Below the pieces are notes generated by a model that saw nothing but the letters and a program-made list of their open reading frames with translations, made no database searches and had not been told where the DNA came from. Shown piece after piece: positions 27,013 to 36,566 of a stretch of DNA of 64,000 nt. Made by a program: the position numbers and the translations under genes. The stretch lies in the NCBI RefSeq assembly GCF_016623585.1, contig NZ_JAEHFY010000001.1:245098-309097 (forward strand), in the 5' to 3' direction. Source of the DNA: Pedobacter segetis (GTDB lineage Bacteria; Bacteroidota; Bacteroidia; Sphingobacteriales; Sphingobacteriaceae). Numbering within the stretch: position 1 is the first letter of the stretch; each line of letters starts with the position of its first letter.

Positions 27013-27036
27013 TTTTACTATGTTAGCATAGTAAAA
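27013..27036. repeat. Perfect 10-bp inverted repeat in the padR/SusC intergenic region
   Basis: TTTTACTATG and CATAGTAAAA separated by TTAG. It is flanked by very AT-rich DNA (26958-27208) that contains no gene. Could be an operator for the SusC operon or a weak bidirectional terminator. Confidence 0.6.
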
Positions 27037-27208
27037 TTATAAAAAATGAAGATTTATTAAAAAACAAACTATTTTTTTGATAAGATCATAACCATAGAGC
27101 AAAAAGGCTTAAAAAACTCATAAAATTAAACCTAAAAAATTGATTAAAATTTAATATACTGTAAATCAACATATTAATAAAAATTGTTAAATTTTGTTAA
27201 ATCATTTT

Positions 27209-27240
27209 TTGCTATTAACAATTTAATTGCTTTATATTTA
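27209..27240 (+). promoter_or_regulatory. Predicted promoter of the SusC operon
   Basis: TTG at 27209-27211, 21-base spacer, TATATTTA at 27233-27240, followed by a leader of about 40 bases to the ATG at 27283. Confidence 0.5.
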
Positions 27241-27282
27241 GGATTAATTAACACTATAATTTAACTAAATTTTAAAAATTGT

Positions 27283-30200
27283 ATGAAAAAACTTGTACAA
27301 AGTTTGTTCGTAATGCTATTGATCGCAACCAGCGTTTTAGCTCAGGACAAAAAAGTAACAGGAAAGGTTACGGCCAAAGACGATGGAATGCCTTTACCCG
27401 GAGTTTCTGTGAAAGTAACCGGAACTAATATAGGTACCCAAACTAACGTTGATGGTAAGTATTCAATTACTATTCCATTAAATTCAAGAACAATCGAAGT
27501 CTCCTACGTTGGCTTTTCTACGCAAAAACTTGTAGTGGGAGATAATACCGTAATTAATGTTTCACTAGCTTCTGATGCGAAGGCTCTAAGTGAAGTAATT
27601 GTAAATGGTATTGTTCCTATTAAGAGAAAAGAATTTGCTGGTGCCGCAACCAGTATCAGCTCAGAGAATCTGGGTAATAAGCCTGTTGCTTCATTTGATC
27701 AATTATTACAAGGAAGGGTACCAGGCCTGTCTGCTTTAACAAGTAGTGGGGCTCCGGGGTCATCAACTAATATAATAATTAGAGGTTCTAGTTCTCTAGC
27801 AGGTGGTAGTACTCCGCTATATATTGTAGATGGTGTGCCAATAGAACAAAATACTTTTCAAGGTTTAAACTCTAACGATTTTGAATCTGTTGAAGTTTTA
27901 AGAGATGCTAGTGCTTCTGCATTGTATGGTTCACGTGGTGCAAATGGGGTAATCGTTATTTCCACTAAAAGAGGTAAGGCTGGAAAGCTAACTATTGGTT
28001 TTGATAGCCAGTTTGGAGTTAAAACACCTCCTTCTTTTGCTTTTACTCCTCAAAGCACTAAGCAATTATTACAAACGCAAGAAAATTATGGTTTATTAGC
28101 AGACCCAAATGGTTCTGTATTAACTAATGCTAATAATTTGCCAGGTTGGGTGTACTCTCCTAAAAACCCAGGAAATGCAGGTCTTACCCCCGCCCAGAAA
28201 GCAAGATATGCCAGTATATTAGATTCTATATCACAAATAAATACTAATTGGCATGATGTAACTTTTAAAAACGGAACTTTCTCTAATAATCAAGTTACCT
28301 TGTCTGGAGGTGGAGAAAAAGTTAGGTCTTTCACTAGCTTAGGTTTATATAATGAAAAAGGAACAACTGCAAGGTCTAGCTTTGATAGGGTAACTTTAAG
28401 AAATAACATTGACATAACCGATAATAAGTTTAAAGCACAAATTTCTAGCAGCTTGGCTTATGTCTCAAGAAGTAATCAACAGTCTACTACCACAAATAGT
28501 ACTGGAAACCCATTTTTATCATTCGCAATTACGCCACCCTATTCAGTACCTACATTGCCTGATGGTAATTATTATACGGGAACAGGAGCGAAATTTGTTG
28601 GAGGTAATCAATTACAACTCACGGCTTTAGATATTAATAAAAATAATCAATTAAAAGCGTTACTTTCTGGTACTGCTTCTTATGAAATTACCAATCACTT
28701 ATCTGCAGCTATAACCTCAGGCATAGATTATAGAGAAACCCAAGGTAGTAATTATGGCAATAAATTGGCTTATGTTAGAATAACATCTACTACACCAACA
28801 GGAAAAGCGGGATTTCAATCAGAATCTTTAACCCGTTTTTTAACTGCGAATGTGAGGCCTTCTTTTACTTATCAGAACTTGTTTAACAATAAGCATTCTG
28901 TAAATTTTTCTGTTTTGGGAGAATATGTTGGCGAGTTTGCTAAAAGTTTAAGCCTTACGGGTTATGGTATTGATCCAAGAACACCTAATACACCTGCCGC
29001 TATTACTCAAGCTACTGCAAGTAACCAATTATTTGGTAATTTAGGAGGTGGCAAGTCGCAAAATACCTTACTGTCAGCAATGATTATTGGCAACTATACC
29101 TATGATGGGAAGTATACTCTTAATGCTTCGTATAGAAATGATGGATCTTCAAAGCTTCCTGAAAAAAATAGATGGGTTGGTTTTTATTCAATTAGTGGGG
29201 TTTGGAATGCTAAACAAGAAAACTTCTTAAAAGATGTCGATTTTGTTAATTCTTTAAGATTTAAGGCTAGTTATGGTGGCTCTGGTAATAATGGTAACGA
29301 CAATTTTGCTTACGGAGATTTTGGATATTTGCCACAGTTTAGTTTAGGAACAACACTAACAGGAAACCGAACATTGTTTCCGAGTAACGTAGGTAATCCA
29401 GATTTGACTTGGGAAAAAGTCTATCAAACCAATATTGGTATAGATTTCGATATTTTCAGAGGAAAAATATTTGGAGAGTTAAACGTTTACAATAAAGTAA
29501 CAAAAGATTTATTTGTGCAAAAAACCTTATCTGCAACCAGCGGTTTAGGGGTTGGAGGTAGCATCATCGTAAACGCTGGTCAGTTACAAAATAGAGGGTT
29601 TGAGTGGGATATTAATTACCGCCCGATAGATAAAAATGATTTTATTTGGACAATTTATGCAAATGGCGCTTACAATCAAAATAAAATCACAAGTTTAGGA
29701 GGAGAGCAGTCTTATGAATCGGGTACTGGTAAAATTACAGAGGGACTACCAAGTAGCGCACAATACACGGTTAGATGGGGAGGTGTAGATGCCGCTACAG
29801 GTGCTCCTTTATACTACACCAAGGACGGAAAACTTACAACTAACTATAGTTCAAATGATCAGGTTCAAACATTTGGTCAATCAGAAGCACCTTGGAAAGG
29901 CGGTTTTGGTACAGAATTGAGGTATAAGCAATTTGGTTTTTCTACATTATTTAGTTTTCAACAAGGAGCTACTAAATCAGATAATTTAGAGTATTTTGTT
30001 GAGAACACCAGTTTTATAAGGAATGGGTATAACCAATCAACTTCATTAGATTTTTGGCAAAAACCTGGTGATATTGCTTCAACACCAAGTCCAGTTTACA
30101 GCAGTAATTTCTCGTCTAAAATTCTTCATGATGCCTCTTTTATAAGACTAAGAGATGTTACAATATCTTATTTTTTGCCTAAAAGCATATTAACAAAATC

Positions 30201-30360
30201 TAAATTTATATCTTCTGCTAAATTATATGTACAAGGCACCAATTTAATAATGTTTACTAAATGGAGAGGACCAGACCCAGAAGCAGGTGCTCCAAACATC
30301 AACTTGAGTGAATATCCAAATCCGACTGCGTTTACTGCTGGTTTAAATTTCACGTTTTAA
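27283..30360 (+). CDS. SusC/RagA family TonB-linked outer membrane protein
   Basis: 1025 residues. Signal peptide MKKLVQSLFVMLLIATSVLAQ, then a carboxypeptidase-regulatory-like beta domain (about 24-95, VTGKVTAKDDGMPLPGVSV), a plug domain (about 115-230, including SLAGGSTPLYIVDGVP and DASASALYGSRGANG) and a 22-strand barrel ending in the C-terminal aromatic signature TAGLNFTF. These receptors import large oligosaccharides, peptides or other nutrients with SusD as lid, powered by TonB-ExbBD. No glycoside hydrolase, peptidase, sigma or anti-sigma gene is near, so the substrate is unknown. There is no N-terminal STN signalling domain, so it is not of the FecIR-transduced type. Confidence 0.95.
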   Translation: MKKLVQSLFVMLLIATSVLAQDKKVTGKVTAKDDGMPLPGVSVKVTGTNIGTQTNVDGKYSITIPLNSRTIEVSYVGFSTQKLVVGDNTVINVSLASDAKALSEVIVNGIVPIKRKEFAGAATSISSENLGNKPVASFDQLLQGRVPGLSALTSSGAPGSSTNIIIRGSSSLAGGSTPLYIVDGVPIEQNTFQGLNSNDFESVEVLRDASASALYGSRGANGVIVISTKRGKAGKLTIGFDSQFGVKTPPSFAFTPQSTKQLLQTQENYGLLADPNGSVLTNANNLPGWVYSPKNPGNAGLTPAQKARYASILDSISQINTNWHDVTFKNGTFSNNQVTLSGGGEKVRSFTSLGLYNEKGTTARSSFDRVTLRNNIDITDNKFKAQISSSLAYVSRSNQQSTTTNSTGNPFLSFAITPPYSVPTLPDGNYYTGTGAKFVGGNQLQLTALDINKNNQLKALLSGTASYEITNHLSAAITSGIDYRETQGSNYGNKLAYVRITSTTPTGKAGFQSESLTRFLTANVRPSFTYQNLFNNKHSVNFSVLGEYVGEFAKSLSLTGYGIDPRTPNTPAAITQATASNQLFGNLGGGKSQNTLLSAMIIGNYTYDGKYTLNASYRNDGSSKLPEKNRWVGFYSISGVWNAKQENFLKDVDFVNSLRFKASYGGSGNNGNDNFAYGDFGYLPQFSLGTTLTGNRTLFPSNVGNPDLTWEKVYQTNIGIDFDIFRGKIFGELNVYNKVTKDLFVQKTLSATSGLGVGGSIIVNAGQLQNRGFEWDINYRPIDKNDFIWTIYANGAYNQNKITSLGGEQSYESGTGKITEGLPSSAQYTVRWGGVDAATGAPLYYTKDGKLTTNYSSNDQVQTFGQSEAPWKGGFGTELRYKQFGFSTLFSFQQGATKSDNLEYFVENTSFIRNGYNQSTSLDFWQKPGDIASTPSPVYSSNFSSKILHDASFIRLRDVTISYFLPKSILTKSKFISSAKLYVQGTNLIMFTKWRGPDPEAGAPNINLSEYPNPTAFTAGLNFTF

Positions 30361-30372
30361 ATATTTACGACA

Positions 30373-31776
30373 ATGATAAAATATAAATATATTGGCTTAT
30401 TTCTGTTAGGGGCCACTTTTACATTAAGTTCTTGTAAAAATACATTAGACTTAGTGCCAACAGATTCGTTCAGTAATGCGAATGCATTTAGAACTACGGA
30501 TGATTTGCAACAAGGTTTAAACACGGCTTATAATCAGTTTACTGCATATTCTAACAATGTATATGTTAGTGCACTTATTTCTGATGAAGCTAAACTTGGA
30601 GCAGATAACTCTGGTCAAGGAACGTTAACTTACCAATACCAATATAGTGCTGATGCAACAACCGGGGGAGATGTAACTAATGCTTGGGGAGGATATTATT
30701 CTTTAATTGATCAAGCAAACAGGATTTTGGCAGCTACTCCTGCAGTAGCTGGAGACATTAATGTTAAAAATAACATTAAGGCTCAATTATTAGGATTAAG
30801 AGGAATTTCTCATTTTGAGTTGTTGAGAATGTACAGTAAAAACTTTTCTGCAAGCGATCCATTGGGGGTTCCATATCTAACAGCATCTAATGTATTAGGT
30901 AAACCATCCAGAAATACGCAAGCAGAAGATATGACTATGTTAGAGAAAGATTTAGCAGATTCCTATTCTTTACTTCCTGCAGTAACAACCTCAAATTTTA
31001 CCGATACTGCAATCAATAAGGTTAATATTGATGCTTACAGAGCTAGGATTTCCCTTTATAAAGGTGATTATCAGAAAGCTATAGATTATGCGACTACTGT
31101 AATTAATAGTGGTATAAGACCAATTAGTTCTGGTAGTGCTTTTCAGGGCATCTGGACAGACTCTAATAATGAAGAAGTTTTATTTAGAATTAGATACGCA
31201 AACAATACTAGCTTTGGTTCTTTATTTACTACTACAAGCGGGAATATATATTTAGCTCCATCTAGTAAATTAACCAGTCTTTACGCAACTAGCGACATTA
31301 GAAAAGCAACTTACATTGGTTCTAACGGTTCAGGATTGCCTTTTGTAAAGAAATACGAAAAATCTACTGCTCGTGGTGGTAGAGCTGTTGATTTAAAAGT
31401 AATTAGAATTTCTGAGATGTATTTAATTAGAGCTGAAGCATATGCAAAGCTTACTTCACCTAATGTATTATTAGGAGCTCAAGACTTAAATACTGTTAGA
31501 AAGAACAGAATTACAGGATATACAGATCAAATTTATACGGATAAAGATGTTTTACTTGCTGACGTTATTGAAGAAAGGTTAAAAGAATTAGCTTTTGAAG
31601 GGCAGAGATTTTTTGATTTGAAAAGAAATAATTTGCCAGTCAACAGGTCAACAAATGATGCAGCACCATCATATTTAAATCTTGCTGCTAATAGTTATAG
31701 ATTCGTTTTGCCAATTCCCTCTTCAGAGATTTTGGCTAATCCAAATATTGTTCAAAATAGTGGATACAATAATTAA
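30373..31776 (+). CDS. SusD/RagB family nutrient-binding outer membrane lipoprotein
   Basis: 467 residues with a lipoprotein signal (MIKYKYIGLFLLGATFTLSSC, Cys at about 21). After it come CKNTLDLVPTDSFSN, the TPR-like helices of SusD, and the C-terminal hallmark VIEERLKELAFEGQRFFDLKR (split at about 395-415). It forms the lid of the SusC barrel and binds substrate at the cell surface. It is 12 bases behind the SusC gene. Confidence 0.94.
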   Translation: MIKYKYIGLFLLGATFTLSSCKNTLDLVPTDSFSNANAFRTTDDLQQGLNTAYNQFTAYSNNVYVSALISDEAKLGADNSGQGTLTYQYQYSADATTGGDVTNAWGGYYSLIDQANRILAATPAVAGDINVKNNIKAQLLGLRGISHFELLRMYSKNFSASDPLGVPYLTASNVLGKPSRNTQAEDMTMLEKDLADSYSLLPAVTTSNFTDTAINKVNIDAYRARISLYKGDYQKAIDYATTVINSGIRPISSGSAFQGIWTDSNNEEVLFRIRYANNTSFGSLFTTTSGNIYLAPSSKLTSLYATSDIRKATYIGSNGSGLPFVKKYEKSTARGGRAVDLKVIRISEMYLIRAEAYAKLTSPNVLLGAQDLNTVRKNRITGYTDQIYTDKDVLLADVIEERLKELAFEGQRFFDLKRNNLPVNRSTNDAAPSYLNLAANSYRFVLPIPSSEILANPNIVQNSGYNN

Positions 31777-31787
31777 AATAAATTATC

Positions 31788-32609
31788 ATGAAAAAATTTA
31801 TAAAACTTTTTGCATTTGTTTTTGTGTGTGCTTTCATCACTACTACATTTTCTGGTTGTAGCAATAAAGATAATTATCCAGTAACAAATCCCCCATTACA
31901 GGCATCCTTTACAGGATTGAGTACAGCTAATTTCGGAGTTTCTAACACTGTTCCGGTACCTACCTATAAATTGCCTATTGGTTTAACAACCACTTCTAAT
32001 AGTGATACAAAGATAACAGTTAGTGTTACCTCTCCGACAGGTGCTGTAGAGGGAACTCAATATAAAATTGCCAGTAAGACTCTAACGTTACCCGCTGGGT
32101 CGGTATTGGGATATTTAGATATCACTTCTAGCTACGATGCTTACAAAAACGATCGTGTGGATACATTGGTAATTAAAATTACTAGTGCGGACGGTGTTAC
32201 TCCATCTGATTATAACAATACTATTAAATTGGTCATAAATAAGTTTTGTCCTTTTAATGCAGATTTATTAAGTGGTGATTTTACTGTTATTACAGATGAA
32301 TGGGCTGATTATGCTCCTGGTTCTACCATTACGGTTACAAAGGTAGATGCCGGCACTGTTTCCTTTAAATATGGAGCAAATAATGCAAAACCAATTTTAA
32401 TAAAAGTGAATTCTAAAAATGTAACTTCGGTGACAAAGCAAGAATACGGTGATTATGGATCAGCCAATGGAGGACCATTTTCTGTTCAATCAGTCAACAG
32501 TTCTAAAAATGTTGCAGCTCCTTGCGAGGGTACAATTAGCGTTTTACTAAATCATACTAATAGCAGAGGAGATTATGGAAACTATCTTATAGTGCTTAAA
32601 AAGAAATAA
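31788..32609 (+). CDS. SusE-like surface lipoprotein, third gene of the SusCD operon
   Basis: 273 residues. Lipoprotein signal MKKFIKLFAFVFVCAFITTTFSGC with Cys at about 24. The mature protein starts with an Ig/Calx-beta-like N-terminal domain (about 40-150; TSPTGAVEGTQYKI and LTLPAGSVLGYL are typical of the Calx-beta pattern), followed by a second beta-rich domain with FCPFNADLLSGDFTV and ending PCEGTISVLLN. Proteins at this position bind substrate or auxiliary ligand at the cell surface. The second domain has no name I can give. A terminator follows at 32636. Confidence 0.7.
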   Translation: MKKFIKLFAFVFVCAFITTTFSGCSNKDNYPVTNPPLQASFTGLSTANFGVSNTVPVPTYKLPIGLTTTSNSDTKITVSVTSPTGAVEGTQYKIASKTLTLPAGSVLGYLDITSSYDAYKNDRVDTLVIKITSADGVTPSDYNNTIKLVINKFCPFNADLLSGDFTVITDEWADYAPGSTITVTKVDAGTVSFKYGANNAKPILIKVNSKNVTSVTKQEYGDYGSANGGPFSVQSVNSSKNVAAPCEGTISVLLNHTNSRGDYGNYLIVLKKK

Positions 32610-32635
32610 TCGTCTTTTATTCTAAATTTAGAACC

Positions 32636-32679
32636 TGTCTCCTATGTTTGTTGCAAGCAAATGTGGGAGACATTTTTTT
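32636..32679 (+). terminator. Terminator after the SusC operon (or end of an IS remnant)
   Basis: TGTCTCC (32636-32642) pairs with GGAGACA (32666-32672), inner pairing possible, followed by seven T. It lies 27 bases after the last operon stop. The outer AGAACCTGTCTC resembles the AGAGGCTGTCTC found inverted at the far end of the transposase remnants. Confidence 0.7.
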
Positions 32680-32720
32680 GTTTATAGATTTTACGTAGTG
32701 AGAGTAAATAGTTGTCCAAA

Positions 32721-33117
32721 TTAGGTTAGCAAATTTAACTTTTCTATTACTTCTACGATTTTGATTTTAGAATCCATGATTTTGGTATTTGAATCGGCTC
32801 TTATCTTGATTTCCTTTCCTGTAATTTTACTTTTTAACCGAGCATCTGTAATTTTTTTGCATTCATGAATTGAGCTTTTAATGGGGGTTTGGCTATAGGT
32901 TTGGAGATAACTAAGGTTATGTAGATTAGCAGATGAAGCTTTATAAGTTGCTCTTTATAATGGAATGTGAATCTTATCTGTAAACCACTTTTAGATTTCC
33001 TAAAGGCCTATTCTATTCTATAGAGTTCACAGTAGTTTTGTATAATAGTTTGGTTGCTAGTAACTGACTCTGGAAGATTCGTATAATATCCCTTAATTCC
33101 AAGAAGTTTATGGGTTT
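32721..33117 (-). pseudogene. Transposase C-terminal remnant (IS4/IS1634-like)
   Basis: The minus strand translates, with two in-frame stops, to a typical C-terminal DDE transposase segment: THKLLGIKGYYTNLPES, IIQNYCELYRIE, AFRKSKSGLQIRFTFHYKEQ (split at a stop), then LIKLHLLIYITLVISKP. The YRIExAFRKSKSGL block corresponds to the Y-(2)-R-(3)-E-(6)-K signature region of IS4-group enzymes. It is a dead fragment. It directly abuts an IS1182-like fragment on the same strand, as if two elements had been joined by deletion. Confidence 0.75.
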
Positions 33118-33139
33118 GCTGCAGCTCTTCCGCTCTCCT

Positions 33140-33893
33140 AAAACAGCTTCCTGCTTCTGGTATTCTGGATGTTCTTTGGGAAGTTTCTATTAATGTAGTT
33201 CAGCTTTACCCTTGCTTTCTTGTTGATGTCTCTCTTGCTTCCTAGCACCTCAGTGAGCTTGGCTATCGTTTTCTCTACGTTATCTTTGCTGATAACAGTC
33301 AGCTCGGGCGGTTCTGGCAGATCATCGTTGGCATCGATTACGCTCTGGGCATACTGCCATATCTGCTTTAGCTGCGTCTTCATATTTTCCTTGTTGGTCT
33401 GGATGGCTTTTTTCCAGACAGAAAGTATATCTGTTGGCATTGGTCTCTATCTTGGTCCCATCGGGATAAGCTTATTCTATGCTCAACAACCCTTTTTTTG
33501 CCAGTAAAGTGATGATTTGCTAAAATACTTTTCTCAAAACGTCCTTCAGTCTCTGGAACGGTTGACGGATAAAATCCCGGACGGTTCATGGCACTTGGAT
33601 ACGTAAAATAGATATTCTCTTTACAGGGCGTTTTGAGAACACGGGAAGATTAGATGTTGTTTACATATCCATATACCAGAACTTTCACTAGCACCACGGG
33701 ATGATAAGGGGGTATTGCTTTTGTATGATAAGCTGGAAGCAGAGGCTCTAGATTGATTCTATCGATGAAATTATTTACAACTCTTACAACATGCTTATCA
33801 GCTGCTCTCCTAAAGATGAATGAGCACCATCATCTGATACTGGTCATAGGGCTTGAACGAAGGTGTCTTGTTTGCTATTGTACTTTTTAAGCC
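33140..33893 (-). pseudogene. IS1182-like transposase remnant with frameshifts
   Basis: Pieces in different minus-strand frames reassemble in order into an IS1182-type transposase: SFKPYDQYQMMVLIHL (about 33850), DKHVVRVVNNFIDRINLEPLL (split, about 33730-33790), PYHPVVLVKVLVYGYVNNI (about 33665-33720), ENIYFTYPSAMNRPGF (about 33560-33610), AYPDGTKIETNANRYTF (about 33430-33475), then after a frameshift VWKKAIQTNKENMKTQ and a basic helix to about 33140. Several frameshifts separate them, so no active protein is made. No complete terminal repeats or target duplication could be fixed. Confidence 0.8.
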
Positions 33894-33924
33894 TGGATGT
33901 AAGGAAATCAGATTTTTATAAAAA

Positions 33925-33949
33925 AGGCTGCCTTTTTGAGACAGCCTCT
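33925..33949 (-). terminator. Hairpin after the TPR gene (terminator or IS end)
   Basis: Minus strand: GAGGCTG, loop TCTCAAAAAGG, CAGCC, TTTTTT. It lies 24 bases after the stop of the TPR gene. The sequence GAGGCTGTCTC may equally be the terminal inverted repeat of the decayed transposon. Confidence 0.65.
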
Positions 33950-33972
33950 TTATAATCAATTAAAAAATTGCT

Positions 33973-35649
33973 TTATTTACCAGCCTTTAAAGCCGCAACT
34001 GCATCTTTTACCTGTTGGTTATTTGGATCAATCTCTAATGCTTTATTAAAGCTTTCTAAAGATTTTTGTTTATCCGTTTTGATGTAGTAAGCACCGATAG
34101 AAGAATAGGCCTCAACCAAGTTCTTTTTATCTGCTGCGGTTTGTTCTGTTTTGGCTAAGGTAAGCTCTATCAGCTTTTCATAAGCGGCTTTTACTTTATC
34201 GTTTTCGTTAACCGGGTTTAAATAATATTCTACCCGGGCTAAATATAAATAAGCATCTATATTGTTTGCCGTAACTGCTACATAATTGAAAGCACTATCT
34301 GCAGCTAATAAAGTGTTCTTCATCGCTAAAGAATCTTTAGAGTTTTCTCTAACCATGCCAGCGTAAGAAAAGTAGTTAGAATAACCTAAGTAAAACCAAT
34401 CTTTTAAAGACGCTTTTGGTAGCTTAGATAATTTATTATAATAGTTTGCAGCCTTATCGTATTTTTTACTAGAAAAATAGGTAGATGCAATGGTGCCCAA
34501 TACTTCGGTATTAGCCGTATCTAATTTAGAAGCTTTAATATAATTTAAAATGGCTAAAGAATCTTGGCTTAAATCGGCGTAAGCCTTACCAATTTTCAAA
34601 TAATCATCTGCTATTACCCTATTGCTATCAATCTCACTAACAAATGATGTTAAGGCATCTAAACCAGCTTGCGTGTCTTTATTTTCTATGGCGGCATAAC
34701 CTTTAAATCTTTTGGCTAGGATATAGTTTTTGTTATATGCAGGAGAATTTATAAAATCTGTGGCTGCTTTTTCTAAACCTGTATAATCTTCGGCATTGAA
34801 CAAGAAAATCAAATAGCGGTATTGCGACTCGGCAGATCTATCGGTTAAATCTAGATATTTAGAATAATTGTCTTTAGCTTTTGGCAAAAGCTCGGCTCTT
34901 TTTGCTGGAAAAGCCGAAGCCCAACGGTAATAATTTTCAGCTAAAGCCCTGTAAGCGGGGCCAAAATTCGCATCTTTTGAAATCACGCCTTTTAGGGTGC
35001 TTTCAGATAATTCAAAATTGTAAGCTTGTGTCCAGATTTCTCCAATATTAACCTCTACGGCCAATAGATTATCTTTTAAGGTTAAGGCCCTTTGATATTC
35101 TGCAACAGCTTCGCTATTTTTCTTTTCGGTTTTGTAGGCGTTACCCATTGCAATGTGCAGCTCGGGGTCTTTTTCGCCATTTTCTTTTGCTTTTTCAAAC
35201 CATTCAAAAGCTTTTGGCAAATCTCTAGATGGTTCATAAGTATAAGCCTCACCTATATAGATATATTCTAGGTAATCTTTTCTTCTCATATCTGCGGTTG
35301 CCTTGGCAAAATTTTTCTGGGCGGCCACAGTATCTTTCTTAAAAAGATCAACAGTACCCAATCCTACATAATTTAAACTGAATTTACCTTTATCATCGGC
35401 AGCAATTCCTTTTTGAAAAACAGTTTTTGCAGAATCTGGCATATTTAATCTTAGGTAAAGATCGCCGTAATAAAAGTAATTTTCTGGGCTGGGTTGGTTT
35501 TTTACCAAATTGCCAAATAATGATTTTGCCTTTTGATATTGCTCTGCTGTAACCGCTTTTCTGGCATCCTCTAAACTTTGGGCCATCGTTATAGAACCTA
35601 TAAACACTAAGCCTATGGTTCCTATCGCTATTTTCTTAACTATATTCAT
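33973..35649 (-). CDS. Tetratricopeptide repeat protein of the TonB operon
   Basis: 558 residues. Signal peptide ending near residue 23 (MNIVKKIAIGTIGLVFIGSITMAQ), then about 12 TPR-like helical hairpins; clear units include AVAEYQRALTLKDNLLAVE, LAILNYIKASKLDTANTEVL and SLESFNKALEIDPNNQQV (each about 34 residues). It is a periplasmic scaffold with no enzyme motif. It ends the exbB-exbD-exbD-tonB-pstS-like-TPR operon, 22 bases after the PstS-like gene. I infer that it acts with the TonB machinery or the binding protein; the operon is a known conserved arrangement in Bacteroidota, but its role is not established. Confidence 0.85.
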   Translation of the reverse strand: MNIVKKIAIGTIGLVFIGSITMAQSLEDARKAVTAEQYQKAKSLFGNLVKNQPSPENYFYYGDLYLRLNMPDSAKTVFQKGIAADDKGKFSLNYVGLGTVDLFKKDTVAAQKNFAKATADMRRKDYLEYIYIGEAYTYEPSRDLPKAFEWFEKAKENGEKDPELHIAMGNAYKTEKKNSEAVAEYQRALTLKDNLLAVEVNIGEIWTQAYNFELSESTLKGVISKDANFGPAYRALAENYYRWASAFPAKRAELLPKAKDNYSKYLDLTDRSAESQYRYLIFLFNAEDYTGLEKAATDFINSPAYNKNYILAKRFKGYAAIENKDTQAGLDALTSFVSEIDSNRVIADDYLKIGKAYADLSQDSLAILNYIKASKLDTANTEVLGTIASTYFSSKKYDKAANYYNKLSKLPKASLKDWFYLGYSNYFSYAGMVRENSKDSLAMKNTLLAADSAFNYVAVTANNIDAYLYLARVEYYLNPVNENDKVKAAYEKLIELTLAKTEQTAADKKNLVEAYSSIGAYYIKTDKQKSLESFNKALEIDPNNQQVKDAVAALKAGK

Positions 35650-35671
35650 AATTCAATTATATAAAAAAAAT

Positions 35672-36565
35672 TTAATTTCTAATTTTAATTTGTCGGCTAG
35701 GTAAAGAATCGGGAGCCAATCCTGACTTTAATATGATCCTTTGTCCTAACTCGCTAGCCACAAAAGCTGCAAACCCTGTGCCTAACCCGGCCCTTCCCTG
35801 ACAATTGATAATGTATAGATCCCTAATCAATGGATAATTATCGACTTTTAAATTGCTTTGGGTTGGCTTTTCATAAGTTTTACCTTCTCCTTTAACCGCA
35901 ATAAACCGTGTTTTTTCAACATCGGCGGCTATGTCTTGCGTTGGTCTTTTCATCCAGGCCACGCTTACTATTCCAATCGCATTTGGATTTTTTACTATAT
36001 ACTTAATTACTTCTTTATTAGATTTTAAAGCATACACGTTTTTTGGAAAAGTTTTAACGCCAGTTAATGACATTAAGTATTCTACAGTGCTAGATTTTGG
36101 GTTATCAAACACAATAGGGGTGTTTTTTTTTGAGTTCCCGGATAGCGCATCTTTTAATTCTGTTACGGTAATTAATGAATCGGGATTGTTTTTTCCGGTT
36201 ATTAGGGCAATACCATCAATAGCGAATTTTGTATATCTAATAATGATGTTTTTATCTAGATAGCTCTTGGCTTCCTTTTCGGATAGTTTCCTTGGTAAAA
36301 TCGCAACATCAATGCTATCGCTAGTAAATAAATCTAAAGCATCTGTAAGCGGTTTATAAATGATATTTATATTGGCCCTTTTATAATCATTAGAAAAGAT
36401 TTGGTACTCATCATCTACAATGGGATAGAGTGATTCATCTGCCACCATTGTTGCGTTTCCGTAAGTGATCTCATCCGTATTATCAGAAACCGTTTGTTGC
36501 CTACAGGCAAACATGATGAGTAAAGAGAACATGAATACAAAAGGGAGAAATCCTTTTTTAATCAT
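35672..36565 (-). CDS. PstS-like substrate-binding lipoprotein
   Basis: 297 residues. Lipobox IMFAC near residue 21 gives a lipid-anchored protein. The mature part follows a periplasmic binding fold of the PstS/PBP-like type: FTSDSIDVAILPRKLSEKEA (about 78-97), VFDNPKSSTVEYL (about 154-166), IGIVSVAW (about 198-205), PLIRDLYIINCQG (about 244-256), and a C-terminal helix GFAAFVASELGQRIILKSG, a feature of phosphate-binding PstS. No Pst permease genes are near, so phosphate import is not supported; the place inside a TonB operon points to another role. Confidence 0.75.
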   Translation of the reverse strand: MIKKGFLPFVFMFSLLIMFACRQQTVSDNTDEITYGNATMVADESLYPIVDDEYQIFSNDYKRANINIIYKPLTDALDLFTSDSIDVAILPRKLSEKEAKSYLDKNIIIRYTKFAIDGIALITGKNNPDSLITVTELKDALSGNSKKNTPIVFDNPKSSTVEYLMSLTGVKTFPKNVYALKSNKEVIKYIVKNPNAIGIVSVAWMKRPTQDIAADVEKTRFIAVKGEGKTYEKPTQSNLKVDNYPLIRDLYIINCQGRAGLGTGFAAFVASELGQRIILKSGLAPDSLPSRQIKIRN

Positions 36566-36566
36566 C

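Noticed and set aside
33220..33507. Plus-strand 95-codon frame opposite the transposase remnant
   Set aside because: It is antisense to recognisable IS1182-type coding text, so it is a shadow.
35672..36565. Phosphate ABC transporter reading of the PstS-like gene
   Set aside because: No pstC/A/B or phoU next to it; the TonB operon context argues against it.
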